Positions 25,217-33,100 of a stretch of DNA of 64,000 nucleotides are shown here, in pieces; positions within the stretch are counted from its first letter, which is position 1, and each line of letters opens with the position of its first letter. Position numbers and translations under genes: made by a program. The stretch comes from Ramlibacter ginsenosidimutans (GTDB lineage: Bacteria > Pseudomonadota > Gammaproteobacteria > Burkholderiales > Burkholderiaceae_C). The stretch lies in the NCBI RefSeq assembly GCF_042678185.1, contig NZ_JBHUDQ010000020.1. One strand, written 5' to 3'. The notes under the pieces are model-generated. The model ran no database searches and had not been told where the DNA came from. It saw only the letters and a program-made list of their open reading frames with translations.

Positions 25217-26971
25217 ATGATGCGATTCCGCCCGGCGGCCCTGGCCGCCGCCCTCTTCGCCGCCTGCGCCAGCATGGCGCCGGCCCTCGCTCAAACCACC
25301 GGCACCGACACCGGCACGACGGTCGCCGCGGCCCCCGCGAACAGCGGACTCGATGCGGAACTCTTCTACGAGCTGCTGCTGGGCGAACTGAATTCCCGCG
25401 GCGCCGACCCCGGCGTCGGCTTCGCGCTGATCCTCGATGCGGCCCGCAAGACCAACGACCCGGCGCTGTACCAGCGCGCCGTGGAACTCGCCTTCGAAGC
25501 GCGCAGCGGCGACGCCGCGCTGCAGGCGGCCCGGGCGTGGAAGCAGGCCTTTCCGCAGTCGCGCGAGGCGAACCGCTACGTGCTGCAGATCCTGGTCGCA
25601 CTCAACAAGCTGCCGGAGAGCGTCGAGCCGCTGCGCACCGAGCTGGCCTTGACCGACCCCGGCGACCGCCCGGCCGTGATCGCCGCGATCGCCCGCGCCT
25701 ATGCGCGCGCCGCCGACAAGAAGGAAGCCGCGGCCACGCTGCAGAAGGGCCTCGCCGATTACCTGGGCAAGCCCGACACCGGCGCTGCAGCATGGAGCGC
25801 CGTGGGCCGCCTGCGGCTCGCTGCCGGAGACACCGCGGGCGCGCTCGATGCCGCACGGCGCGGCCAGGCGGCGAACCCCAAGGCCGAAGGCCCGGTCCTG
25901 CTGGCGCTGGAGATCATGGACCCCAAGGTGCCCGAGGCGGAAGCGCTGGTGCGCAACTACCTGCAGGGCCAGCCGCTGCCGGAGCTGCGCCTGTCCTATG
26001 CGCGCGCGTTGCTCGATGCACAGCGCTCGAGCGAAGCATTGCAGCAGCTGGAGGTGGTGACGCGCGAGCGTCCCGACTTCCCCGAGGCGTGGCTCGCGCA
26101 GGGCTCCCTGCAGGTGCAGGACAACCAGCTCGACGCCGCGGAAGCGTCGCTGAAGAAATACCTGGCGCTCGTGCAGTCGCAGGGCGCCAGTGAGGAACGC
26201 AGCCGCGGGATCGCGCAGGCCTACCTGGCGCTGGCGCAGGTCGAGGAGAAGCGGGGCCACTATGCGCAGGCCAATGCCTGGCTGGACCGCATCGACAGCG
26301 CGCAGGACCTGCTGCAGGCGCAGAGCCGGCGCGCGTCCATCCTCGCGCGGCAGGGGAAGATCGACGAAGCGCTCAAGCTGATCCGCGCCGTGCCCGAGCG
26401 TTCGCCCGCGGACGCGCGGCTCAAGGGACTGGCCGAAGTGCAGCTGCTGCGGGACAACAAGCAGTACCAGGCCGCCTATGACGTGCTCGGGCAGATGGTC
26501 GCGAAGGATCCCGCCGATCCCGACCTGCTGTACGACCAGGCGATGCTGGCCGAGAAGATGGGCCACTTCGACGACATGGAGAAACTGCTGCGCGAGCTGA
26601 TGGTGAAGAAGCCCGACTACCAGCACGCGTACAACGCGCTGGGCTACTCGCTGGCCGAGCGCAACGTGCGGCTGCCCGAGGCCAAGCAGCTGATCGAGAA
26701 GGCGCTGCAGTTCTCGCCGGGCGATCCCTTCATCAGCGACAGCCTGGCGTGGGTCGAGTACCGCATGGGCAACAAGGCCGACGCGCTGCGCATCCTGCAG
26801 GCGGCGTACAAGGAGCGGCCCGATCCCGAGATCGCGGCCCACCTGGGCGAAGTGCTGTGGAGCCTGGGCCAGCGCGACCAGGCGCAGGCCGTGTGGCGCG
26901 AAGGCCTGCTGCAAAGCCCCGACAACGAAACCTTGCAGGAGACGCTCAAGCGCCTGCAGGTGAAGCCATGA
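25217..26971 (+). CDS. Tetratricopeptide-repeat protein, exported
   Basis: 584 aa. A signal peptide is present (FRPAALAAALFAACASMAPALA, cleavage near ALA-QT); the Cys in AACAS might instead suggest a lipoprotein. The rest is a chain of TPR-like helical pairs, clearest near the C-terminus (YQHAYNALGYSLAERNVRLPEAKQLIEKALQFSPGDPFISDSLAWVEYRMG). A protein of this kind commonly precedes lolB in Comamonadaceae and may support outer-membrane lipoprotein traffic, but no function is known. Start ATG 25217 (or 25220). Its stop TGA is the first codon of the tandem 60-bp repeats. Confidence 0.88.
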   Translation: MMRFRPAALAAALFAACASMAPALAQTTGTDTGTTVAAAPANSGLDAELFYELLLGELNSRGADPGVGFALILDAARKTNDPALYQRAVELAFEARSGDAALQAARAWKQAFPQSREANRYVLQILVALNKLPESVEPLRTELALTDPGDRPAVIAAIARAYARAADKKEAAATLQKGLADYLGKPDTGAAAWSAVGRLRLAAGDTAGALDAARRGQAANPKAEGPVLLALEIMDPKVPEAEALVRNYLQGQPLPELRLSYARALLDAQRSSEALQQLEVVTRERPDFPEAWLAQGSLQVQDNQLDAAEASLKKYLALVQSQGASEERSRGIAQAYLALAQVEEKRGHYAQANAWLDRIDSAQDLLQAQSRRASILARQGKIDEALKLIRAVPERSPADARLKGLAEVQLLRDNKQYQAAYDVLGQMVAKDPADPDLLYDQAMLAEKMGHFDDMEKLLRELMVKKPDYQHAYNALGYSLAERNVRLPEAKQLIEKALQFSPGDPFISDSLAWVEYRMGNKADALRILQAAYKERPDPEIAAHLGEVLWSLGQRDQAQAVWREGLLQSPDNETLQETLKRLQVKP

Positions 26972-27090
26972 GCCCGCCGGGCCGCCCCAAGGGCGAATAC
27001 CGCAGTGCGCAGCACGAAGGTGCCTCAGTGACCCGCCGGGCCGCCCCAAGGCGAATCCCGCAGTCCGCAGGACGGAGGGTAATCCCGTGA
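26969..27090 (+). repeat. Two tandem copies of the 60-bp stop-to-start repeat before lolB
   Basis: Unit 1 (26969-27031) begins with the TGA stop of the TPR gene and reads TGAGCCCGCCGGGCCGCCCC then AAGGGCGAATACCGCAGTGC and ends in GTGA. Unit 2 (27029-27090) starts from that TGA, has diverged slightly (59 bp) and ends GGAGGGTAATCCCGTGA, giving the Shine-Dalgarno and GTG start of lolB. A third copy is at 22180-22240 on the other strand. Confidence 0.9.
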
Positions 27091-27578
27091 CTGCGCGTGC
27101 GCTGGCGCGATGGGGCGCGACGGCGGCTTGCGCCCTGCTGCTGGCCGCGTGCGCGACGCCACCCACCGTCGCCCCTGCCGGCGTCCAGCAGTGGAACGGG
27201 CGGCTCGCGCTGAACGTGGAGGGCGAGGCCAGTCGCTCCTTCTCCGCGGGCTTCGAACTCAAGGGCGCGCCCGAGCAAGGGGAGCTGACCCTGTTCAATC
27301 CGCTGGGCGGCACGCTCGCCGTGCTGGATTGGGCGCCGGGCACCGCCACGCTGCGGGCCGAGGGCAAGACCCGCGCGTTCGGCTCGCTGGATGAACTCGC
27401 GCAGCAAGCCACCGGTGCGCCGCTGCCCGTGGCCTCGCTGTTCGACTGGCTGCAGGGCAAGGCCACGGCCGTCGCCGGCTGGCAGGCCGACGTGAGCCAG
27501 GTCCGCGAGGGCCGGCTGCACGCGCGCCGCACGGACCCCCCACCGCTGGCCGACCTGCGCCTGGTGTTCGAACGTTAA
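27087..27578 (+). CDS. lolB: Outer-membrane lipoprotein receptor LolB
   Basis: 163 aa. LolB accepts lipoproteins from periplasmic LolA and inserts them in the outer membrane. Signal ATAACALLLAAC with the lipidated Cys at residue 22. Family segments: WNGRLALNVEGEASRSFSAGFELKG, GELTLFNPLGGTLAVLDWAPG and LFDWLQGKATAVAGW. A little shorter than enteric LolB, normal for betaproteobacteria. Starts with GTG 27087 supplied by the 60-bp repeat and lies 3 nt before ispE, a conserved pairing. Confidence 0.93.
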   Translation: MTARALARWGATAACALLLAACATPPTVAPAGVQQWNGRLALNVEGEASRSFSAGFELKGAPEQGELTLFNPLGGTLAVLDWAPGTATLRAEGKTRAFGSLDELAQQATGAPLPVASLFDWLQGKATAVAGWQADVSQVREGRLHARRTDPPPLADLRLVFER

Positions 27579-27581
27579 ACG

Positions 27582-28448
27582 ATGCGTTCGCTGCACGACA
27601 TCCCCGCGCCCGCCAAGCTCAACCTCTTCCTGCACATCACCGGCCGGCGCGCGGACGGCTACCACTTGCTGCAGTCGGTGTTCATGCTGCTGGACTGGCA
27701 TGACACGCTGCATTTCGAACGCCGCCCGGGCGGCCGACTCTCGCGCGAGGACCTGGGCGCCGCCCTGCCCGCCGACGACCTGGTGCTGCGTGCCGCGCGC
27801 GCGCTGCAGCAGGCGACCGGTACGCGCGACGGAGCCCACATCCAGGTCGACAAGCGCTTGCCCGCCGAGGCCGGCATGGGCGGCGGCTCTTCGGATGCCG
27901 CGAGCTGCCTGCTTGCCCTCAACCGGTTGTGGCAGCTCGGGCTGGCCCTGCCGCAACTGGAGCGCATCGGGCTCACGCTCGGCGCCGACGTGCCCTTCTT
28001 CCTGCGCGGGCGCAACGCCTGGGTCGAAGGCGTGGGCGAGCGCATCACGCCGGTGGAGCTTCCGGCAGGACGCTTCGCGGTGGTCAAGCCGCCCCGCGGC
28101 CTGGCCACCCGGGACATCTTCAACCACCCCGGCCTGAAACGGGACAGCGACAGTGCTACAATCTCGGGCTTTGCTGCAGACCCCTGGGGTTTCGGTCACA
28201 ACGACCTGGAACCCGTGGCCCGGCAGCTTTGCCCCGAAGTGGGCGAGGCGTGTCAATGGCTGGGTTCGCAGGGCTTGCAGGCCCGCATGACGGGCTCGGG
28301 CAGCGCGGTCTTCGCGCTGCTGTCGCCGGGACAGTCCCTGGGGCAGGCTCCGGCGCACTGGGCTGGTTCTGGCTGGGTGGTGCGGGAGTGCAGCAAGATG
28401 GAGGTCCATCCCCTGGTGGGTTGGGCAGCCAGCGACGATTCGGTTTGA
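27582..28448 (+). CDS. ispE: 4-diphosphocytidyl-2-C-methyl-D-erythritol kinase
   Basis: 288-aa GHMP kinase of the non-mevalonate isoprenoid pathway. Substrate motif PAPAKLNLFLHITGRRADGYHLL at the N-terminus with the catalytic Lys, ATP loop PAEAGMGGGSSDAASCL near residue 98, and C-terminal MTGSGSAVFAL. ATG 27582 is 3 nt after the lolB stop. Followed by tRNA-Gln and prs, the standard proteobacterial order. Confidence 0.97.
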   Translation: MRSLHDIPAPAKLNLFLHITGRRADGYHLLQSVFMLLDWHDTLHFERRPGGRLSREDLGAALPADDLVLRAARALQQATGTRDGAHIQVDKRLPAEAGMGGGSSDAASCLLALNRLWQLGLALPQLERIGLTLGADVPFFLRGRNAWVEGVGERITPVELPAGRFAVVKPPRGLATRDIFNHPGLKRDSDSATISGFAADPWGFGHNDLEPVARQLCPEVGEACQWLGSQGLQARMTGSGSAVFALLSPGQSLGQAPAHWAGSGWVVRECSKMEVHPLVGWAASDDSV

Positions 28449-28474
28449 GGCTGTTCGCAGCGTCAGACCCGTGT

Positions 28475-28551
28475 AGGGGAGTCGCCAAGTTGGTTAAGGC
28501 ACTGGATTTTGATTCCAGCATGCGAGGGTTCGAGTCCTTCCTCCCCTGCCA
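28475..28551 (+). tRNA. tRNA-Gln (TTG anticodon)
   Basis: A 77-nt cloverleaf with encoded CCA. Anticodon loop TTTTGAT between CTGGA and TCCAG gives TTG. T-arm GAGGGTTCGAGTCCTTC; acceptor AGGGGAG pairs with CTCCCCT. Located between ispE and prs, as in many beta- and gammaproteobacteria. Confidence 0.96.
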
Positions 28552-28634
28552 AACCGTTTCGTTTGTCGTTGCGGGACAGATCACGCCGAAGCTGCTCTGT
28601 CCCCGACCGATCAGGAAGATCACGTCCTTTCCTC

Positions 28635-29612
28635 ATGCAGGCTGCTCCCACCCCTGACTTCATGGTTTTCACCGGCAATGCCAACCCGGCATTGGCGGCA
28701 GAGATCGCGCACCACCTGGGCATCTCGCTCGGCGCGGCCTCGGTCAGCCGTTTCTCCGACGGCGAGGTGACCGTGGAGATCAACACCAACGTGCGGGCGC
28801 GGGACGTGTTCGTGGTGCAGTCGACCTGCGCCCCGACCAACGAGAACCTGATGGAGCTGCTGATCATGGTCGATGCGCTCAAGCGCGCCTCGGCCGAACG
28901 GATCACGGCGGTCATCCCCTACTTCGGCTACGCCCGCCAGGACCGCCGCCCGCGCTCGACGCGCGTGCCGATCTCGGCCAAGGTGGTGGCCAACCTGCTG
29001 GAAACGGTGGGCGTGCAGCGCGTGCTGACCATGGACCTGCACGCGGACCAGATCCAGGGCTTCTTCGACATCCCGGTCGACAACATCTATGCGTCGCCGG
29101 TGCTGCTGGGCGACCTGCGCCAGAAGAACTACGACAACCTGATCGTGGTATCGCCCGACGTCGGCGGCGTCGTGCGCGCACGCGCGCTCGCCAAGCAGCT
29201 GAACACCGACCTTGCGATCATCGACAAGCGCCGCCCGAAGGCGAACGTCTCGGAAGTCATGCACGTGATCGGCGACATCGACGGCCGCAACTGCGTGATC
29301 ATGGACGACATGATCGACACGGCCGGCACGCTGGTGAAGGCGGCCGAGGTGCTGAAGGAGCGCGGCGCAAAGCACGTCTATGCGTACTGCACGCACCCGA
29401 TCTTCTCGGGTCCCGCCATCGACCGGCTGTCCAAGGGCGGCGCCCTGGACGAGGTGGTGGTGACCAATACGATCCCGCTGTCGGATGCGGCACGCGCCTG
29501 CGCCAAGATCCGCCAGCTGTCCGTCGGCCCCCTGATCGCTGAAACCATCCAGCGCATCGCCAAGGGCGAGTCGGTGATGAGTCTGTTCTCGGACCAGGTC
29601 AACCTGTTCTGA
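28635..29612 (+). CDS. prs: Ribose-phosphate pyrophosphokinase
   Basis: 325-aa PRPP synthetase supplying nucleotide, histidine, tryptophan and NAD synthesis. Motifs: SRFSDGEVTVEI near residue 37, YFGYARQDRRPR near 98, the metal site TMDLHADQIQGFFDIPVDN, and PRPP loop VIMDDMIDTAGTL near 220. Start ATG 28635 fits the family; a later ATG at 28662 is possible. Followed by a perfect 15-bp hairpin and by a probable terminator before rplY. Confidence 0.98.
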   Translation: MQAAPTPDFMVFTGNANPALAAEIAHHLGISLGAASVSRFSDGEVTVEINTNVRARDVFVVQSTCAPTNENLMELLIMVDALKRASAERITAVIPYFGYARQDRRPRSTRVPISAKVVANLLETVGVQRVLTMDLHADQIQGFFDIPVDNIYASPVLLGDLRQKNYDNLIVVSPDVGGVVRARALAKQLNTDLAIIDKRRPKANVSEVMHVIGDIDGRNCVIMDDMIDTAGTLVKAAEVLKERGAKHVYAYCTHPIFSGPAIDRLSKGGALDEVVVTNTIPLSDAARACAKIRQLSVGPLIAETIQRIAKGESVMSLFSDQVNLF

Positions 29613-29618
29613 GACCTT

Positions 29619-29653
29619 CACTTTGAAAAGTCGCTGCGCGACTTTTCAAAGTG
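29619..29653. repeat. Perfect 15-bp hairpin after prs
   Basis: CACTTTGAAAAGTCG (29619-29633) is exactly complementary to CGACTTTTCAAAGTG (29639-29653) with a CTGCG loop. It lies 6 nt after the prs stop. No T-run follows, so it is not a classical terminator; it may protect the prs mRNA 3' end or be a repeat unit. Confidence 0.8.
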
Positions 29654-29737
29654 GCCTGATCAGTGCGGACAGGCCCGGCAAAGCCGGATCCTGCCCGCAA
29701 GTGAAATCGCGCTGCATGTTATTGCGCGCGACTTGGA

Positions 29738-29760
29738 GGACGGCCGAAGGCCGTCCATTT
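29738..29760 (+). terminator. Probable terminator between prs and rplY
   Basis: GGACGGCC pairs with GGCCGTCC around a GAA loop and is followed by ATTTTG. The T-run is short, so termination may be partial, letting some transcripts continue into rplY. Confidence 0.6.
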
Positions 29761-29809
29761 TGTAATGGGATCGCGCTGGTCGCGGTGCATCCCTGATTGG
29801 AGAATGTTC

Positions 29810-30514
29810 ATGAAATTCGTCGCTTTCGAGCGCAAGGCGGAAGGTACGGGTGCGAGCCGCCGTCTCCGCAATATCGGCAAGACCCCCGGCATCGTCTATG
29901 GCGGCTCCGGCCAGCCGCAACTGATCGAGCTCGATCACAACGCGCTGTGGCACGCCCTGAAGAAGGAAGCCTTCCACTCGTCCATCCTGGACATGGAGCT
30001 CGCCGGCAACACCGCCAAGGTGCTGCTGCGTGACGTGCAGTACCACCCGTACCGCCAGCAGGTGCAGCACATCGACTTCCAGCGGGTCGAGGCCAACACC
30101 CGCCTGCACATGAAGGTGCCGGTGCACTACAAGAACGCCGAGGAATCGGAAGCCGTGAAGCTGGAGCACTGCCTGGTGAACCCGGTCGTGACCGAACTGG
30201 ACATCTCCTGCCTGCCGGCCGACCTGCCCGAGTTCATCGAGATCGACCTGTCCGGCCTGAAGAAGGGCACGTCGCTGCACCTGAACGACATCACGCTGCC
30301 CAAGGGCGTGAAGGCCGTCACGCACGGCAAGCCGAACCCGGTGCTGGTCTCCGTCGTGGTCGCCGCCGCTGAAGAATCCGCCGCGGACGCCGCTGCGGGC
30401 GCCGAAACCGCTGCTGCCGCACCGGCGGCCGACGCCAAGGCCGCGCCCGCTGCCAAGGGTGGCAAGGAAGCCGCTGCCAAGCCGGCAGCCAAGGCCCCCG
30501 CTGCCAAGAAGTAA
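29810..30514 (+). CDS. rplY: 50S ribosomal protein L25 (general stress protein Ctc form)
   Basis: 234-aa long form of L25, which binds 5S rRNA. Residues 1-92 are the L25 beta-barrel (MKFVAFERKAEGTGASRRLR, TPGIVYGG, VQHIDFQRV). Residues about 97-185 are the TL5/Ctc C-terminal domain (LPADLPEFIEIDLSGLKKGTSLHLNDI). The last 48 residues are a low-complexity Ala/Lys tail. Start ATG 29810 with TTGGAGA upstream; ATGs further up give non-family sequence. Followed by a terminator and pth. Confidence 0.96.
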   Translation: MKFVAFERKAEGTGASRRLRNIGKTPGIVYGGSGQPQLIELDHNALWHALKKEAFHSSILDMELAGNTAKVLLRDVQYHPYRQQVQHIDFQRVEANTRLHMKVPVHYKNAEESEAVKLEHCLVNPVVTELDISCLPADLPEFIEIDLSGLKKGTSLHLNDITLPKGVKAVTHGKPNPVLVSVVVAAAEESAADAAAGAETAAAAPAADAKAAPAAKGGKEAAAKPAAKAPAAKK

Positions 30515-30551
30515 GCATCGCCTTCCCTGCGCGAGCGGGGACGTCGACGGA

Positions 30552-30577
30552 AAGCCCGCGCAAGCGGGCTTTTTCGC
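30552..30577 (+). terminator. Rho-independent terminator of rplY
   Basis: AAGCCCGC pairs with GCGGGCTT around a GCAA loop and runs into TTTTTCGC, 37 nt after the rplY stop. Confidence 0.88.
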
Positions 30578-30644
30578 ATCCGGCCCGCGACAATAGTTCC
30601 ATCGCCGCGCCGCGCAGCGCGGCCTAACCTGAGAGCCGTGAACC

Positions 30645-31259
30645 ATGATCAAGCTGTTCGTCGGGCTGGGCAACCCCGGACCCGAGTACGAAGCCACCCG
30701 CCACAACGCCGGTTTCTGGTGGGTGGACGAGCTTGCGCGCGACCTGAAGGTGAACCTGGTGCACGACCGCGGCTACCACGGGCTGGTCGCCCGCGCCAAC
30801 GTGCATGGCCACACGGTGTGGTTGCTGGAGCCGCAGACCTTCATGAACGTGTCGGGCAAGTCGGTGGCGGCGCTGGCGCGCTTCTACAAGATCGCGCCGG
30901 AGGAGATCCTCGTGGTGCACGACGAACTGGACGTGGTCCCCGGCCAGGCCAAGCTCAAGTTCGGCGGCAGCCACGCGGGCCACAACGGGCTGCGCGACAT
31001 CCACGCGCAACTGGGCACGGGCGACTACTGGCGGCTGCGCATCGGCATCGGCCACCCCGGCGTGAAGTCCGAGGTGGTGAACTGGGTGCTGAAGAAGCCC
31101 TCGCCCGAGCAGCGCACCGCCATCGAGGAATGCGTGACACGCACGCTCAAGGCGGTGCCCGCGATGCTCGCCGGCGAAATGGACAAGGCCACGCTGATCG
31201 TCCACACGCACAAGGCGCCCCGGCCCAAGCCACCGCGGCCCGAGCCCGACCCCACCTGA
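30645..31259 (+). CDS. pth: Peptidyl-tRNA hydrolase
   Basis: 204-aa enzyme that recycles peptidyl-tRNA released from ribosomes. N-terminal MIKLFVGLGNPGPEYEATRHNAGF carries the catalytic His22 (RHNAGF) and the substrate Asn. Further motifs: PQTFMNVSGKSVAALARFYKI and VVHDELDVVPGQAKLKFGGSHAGHNGLRDI with the catalytic Asp. The C-terminus is extended by a Pro/Arg-rich tail. Own translation start after the rplY terminator. Confidence 0.97.
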   Translation: MIKLFVGLGNPGPEYEATRHNAGFWWVDELARDLKVNLVHDRGYHGLVARANVHGHTVWLLEPQTFMNVSGKSVAALARFYKIAPEEILVVHDELDVVPGQAKLKFGGSHAGHNGLRDIHAQLGTGDYWRLRIGIGHPGVKSEVVNWVLKKPSPEQRTAIEECVTRTLKAVPAMLAGEMDKATLIVHTHKAPRPKPPRPEPDPT

Positions 31260-31278
31260 ACTCCGCGAGGAGGAGACG

Positions 31279-31664
31279 ATGCCCCTGAAGACACCCCTCC
31301 TCCTGGTCCTGGCCCTCGCCGGCGCCGCGGCGTCCGCGCAGACCGTCTACCGCTGCGGCAACAGCTACGGCACCAAGCCCTGTTCGGGCGGCGCCACGCT
31401 GGACGTCAGCGATCCGCAGCGGCCCGCCGATGCGGCCCCCGCGCGAACCAGGCCCGCCAGGAAGACTGGAAGCGCGCCGAGGCCATGGAGAAAGCACGCC
31501 TGGCGCAGGAGAAGAACGCGCCCAAGGCCCTCGTGATCGGCCCGCAGGAGCCGCCGGCCAAACCCGAGCCCAAGAAGCACGCCAAGACGGACAAGAAGCA
31601 CAAGAAAGGCGAGCCGCAGGACCCGGACGTGTTCACCGCGAAGGCTCCGGCCGCGAAGAAGTAG
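31279..31664 (+). pseudogene. Frameshifted DUF4124 protein
   Basis: The start (signal peptide PLLLVLALAGAAASA, then TVYRCGNSYGTKPCSGGATLDVSDPQ) is a DUF4124 domain with its paired cysteines. After about codon 54 the original frame turns into an Arg-rich shadow ending at 31536. The frame one base back, from about 31437, encodes the expected hydrophilic tail (NQARQEDWKRAEAMEKARLA, then a Lys/Pro-rich end and TAG at 31662-31664). One missing C in the run GGCCCCCGC near 31436-31441 explains it. It may be a real mutation or a sequencing or assembly error. Sits 19 nt after pth with AGGAGGAGA upstream. Confidence 0.75.
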
Positions 31665-31696
31665 CCGGTAGGCAGCCTCGGATCGATCGAAGAATT

Positions 31697-31795
31697 GAAC
31701 GCAGAGGACGCAGAGATAGCGCAGAGGACGCAGAAAAAACCTTCTTAGTCTTCTCTGCGTCCTCTGCGTAACCTTTGCGTCCTCTGCGTTCTCCT
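31697..31795. repeat. Hairpin repeat of the GCAGAG family, copy 2
   Basis: GAACGCAGAGGACGCAGAG at the left is complementary to CTCTGCGTCCTCTGCGTTC at the right. It fills the convergent gap between the DUF4124 gene and the ferredoxin gene; most of 31665-31847 is this repeat and its flanks. Confidence 0.85.
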
Positions 31796-31847
31796 GACCG
31801 ATCGGCCCCTCGACAAGAGCCCGGCCCCTCGACAGGAATCCGGCCCC

Positions 31848-32105
31848 TCAGCCCTTGGCTTCGCCCGTGAGCCGCCGGTACTTCTGCCACAGCGTCTCGC
31901 GGTCTTCGACGCGCGCGGGGTTCACCGGGATGCACGCCACCGGGCACACCTGCACGCACTGGGGCTCGTCGAAGTGGCCCACGCACTCGGTGCATTTGTC
32001 GGGGTAGATCTGGTAGATCTCCGGGCCCAGGAAGATCGCCTCGTTCGGGCACTCCGGCTCGCACACGTCGCAGTTGATGCACTCGTCGGTAATCATCAAT
32101 GCCAT
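31848..32105 (-). CDS. YfhL-type 2[4Fe-4S] ferredoxin
   Basis: 85-aa small electron carrier. Two cluster motifs are complete: CINCDVCEPECP near residues 9-20 and CTECVGHFDEPQCVQVCPVACI near 38-59, with the insertion between cysteines typical of YfhL/Allochromatium-type ferredoxins. Start ATG 32105. In betaproteobacteria this gene is usually near coaD and rsmD; here it is divergent from a transporter operon and about 9 kb from them. Redox partner unknown. Confidence 0.95.
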   Translation of the reverse strand: MALMITDECINCDVCEPECPNEAIFLGPEIYQIYPDKCTECVGHFDEPQCVQVCPVACIPVNPARVEDRETLWQKYRRLTGEAKG

Positions 32106-32149
32106 GTTGTTCGGAGCTCCTGGTACGGTTCTGGCATTATCCCGCGCGC

Positions 32150-33100
32150 ATGTCCCTGTTCCTGTTCAAGCGCCTGATCACCCTGGTTGCGACGCTGTTA
32201 GGCACCTCGATCGTGGTCTTCCTGGTGCTGGAGATCCTCCCCGGCAACGCGGCGCAGATCATCATGGGGCCCGACGCTTCGCCGGAGGCCGTGGTGGCGC
32301 TCGCGCACAAGCTGGGCCTGGATCGGCCCGCCGCCACGCGCTACTGGGAATGGATCACGGGCCTCCTTCACGGCGACCTCGGGCTGAGCTACGCGTACAG
32401 CACGCCGGTCAGCGAGCTCGTGTCGGAACGGCTGGCGCTCACCGTCCCGCTGGCCCTCATGGCGATGGCCTTGACCACCGTGATCGCCCTGGTCGCGGGC
32501 ATCTACGCCGCCTCCCGGCACAACAAGGCCGGGGACGTCGGCGTGATCGGCCTGACGCAGGTGGGCATCGCCATCCCCAACTTCTGGTTCGCCATCCTGC
32601 TGATCCTGCTGTTCTCGGTAAAGCTCAAGTGGTTCTCGGCCGGCGGCTTTCCCGGCTGGGATGAAGGCATCGTGGCCGGCCTGCGCGCCCTGCTGCTGCC
32701 GGCCTTGTCGCTGGCCGTCGTGCAGTCGGCGATCCTCACGCGCATCACGCGGTCCTCGGTGCTGGACGTGCTGCGCGAGGACTTCGTGCGCACGGCGCGG
32801 GCCAAGGGGCTGTCGCGCCGCGCGACGCTCTGGAAGCACGTGCTGCGCAACGCGCTCATTCCCGTCATCACGGTGATGGGCCTGCAGTTCGCCGAGCTGC
32901 TGGCCGGCACCATCGTCGTGGAAAGCGTGTTCTACCTGCCGGGCCTGGGCCGCCTGATCTTCCAGTCCATCTCCAACCGCGACCTGATCGTGGTGCGCAA
33001 CTGCGTGATGCTGCTGGCGGCGATGGTGGTGATCGTGAACTTCGTCGTGGACGTGCTCTATGCCGCGATCGACCCGCGCGTGAAGGCGAGCGATATATGA
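32150..33100 (+). CDS. Dpp/Opp-type ABC transporter permease, subunit 1
   Basis: 316-aa inner-membrane permease of the DppB/OppB family with about six membrane segments. N-terminal FLFKRLITLVATLLGTSIVVFLVLEILPGN is characteristic, as is the EAA-like loop DVLREDFVRTARAKGLSRRATLWKHVLRNALIPVIT near residue 200. Start ATG 32150 is divergent from the ferredoxin gene (44-bp gap). The stop overlaps the second permease by 4 nt. First gene of a complete importer operon for peptides or related amides. Confidence 0.94.
   Translation: MSLFLFKRLITLVATLLGTSIVVFLVLEILPGNAAQIIMGPDASPEAVVALAHKLGLDRPAATRYWEWITGLLHGDLGLSYAYSTPVSELVSERLALTVPLALMAMALTTVIALVAGIYAASRHNKAGDVGVIGLTQVGIAIPNFWFAILLILLFSVKLKWFSAGGFPGWDEGIVAGLRALLLPALSLAVVQSAILTRITRSSVLDVLREDFVRTARAKGLSRRATLWKHVLRNALIPVITVMGLQFAELLAGTIVVESVFYLPGLGRLIFQSISNRDLIVVRNCVMLLAAMVVIVNFVVDVLYAAIDPRVKASDI

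Noticed and set aside
24257..27532. Minus-strand extension of mutM to over 1,000 codons
   Set aside because: The added part is antisense to the TPR gene and lolB, and MutM needs Pro at position 2, which fixes the start at 25072.
31430..31450. Programmed frameshifting in the DUF4124 gene
   Set aside because: No slippery heptamer followed by a clear pseudoknot is visible, and a simple lost base is a sufficient explanation.
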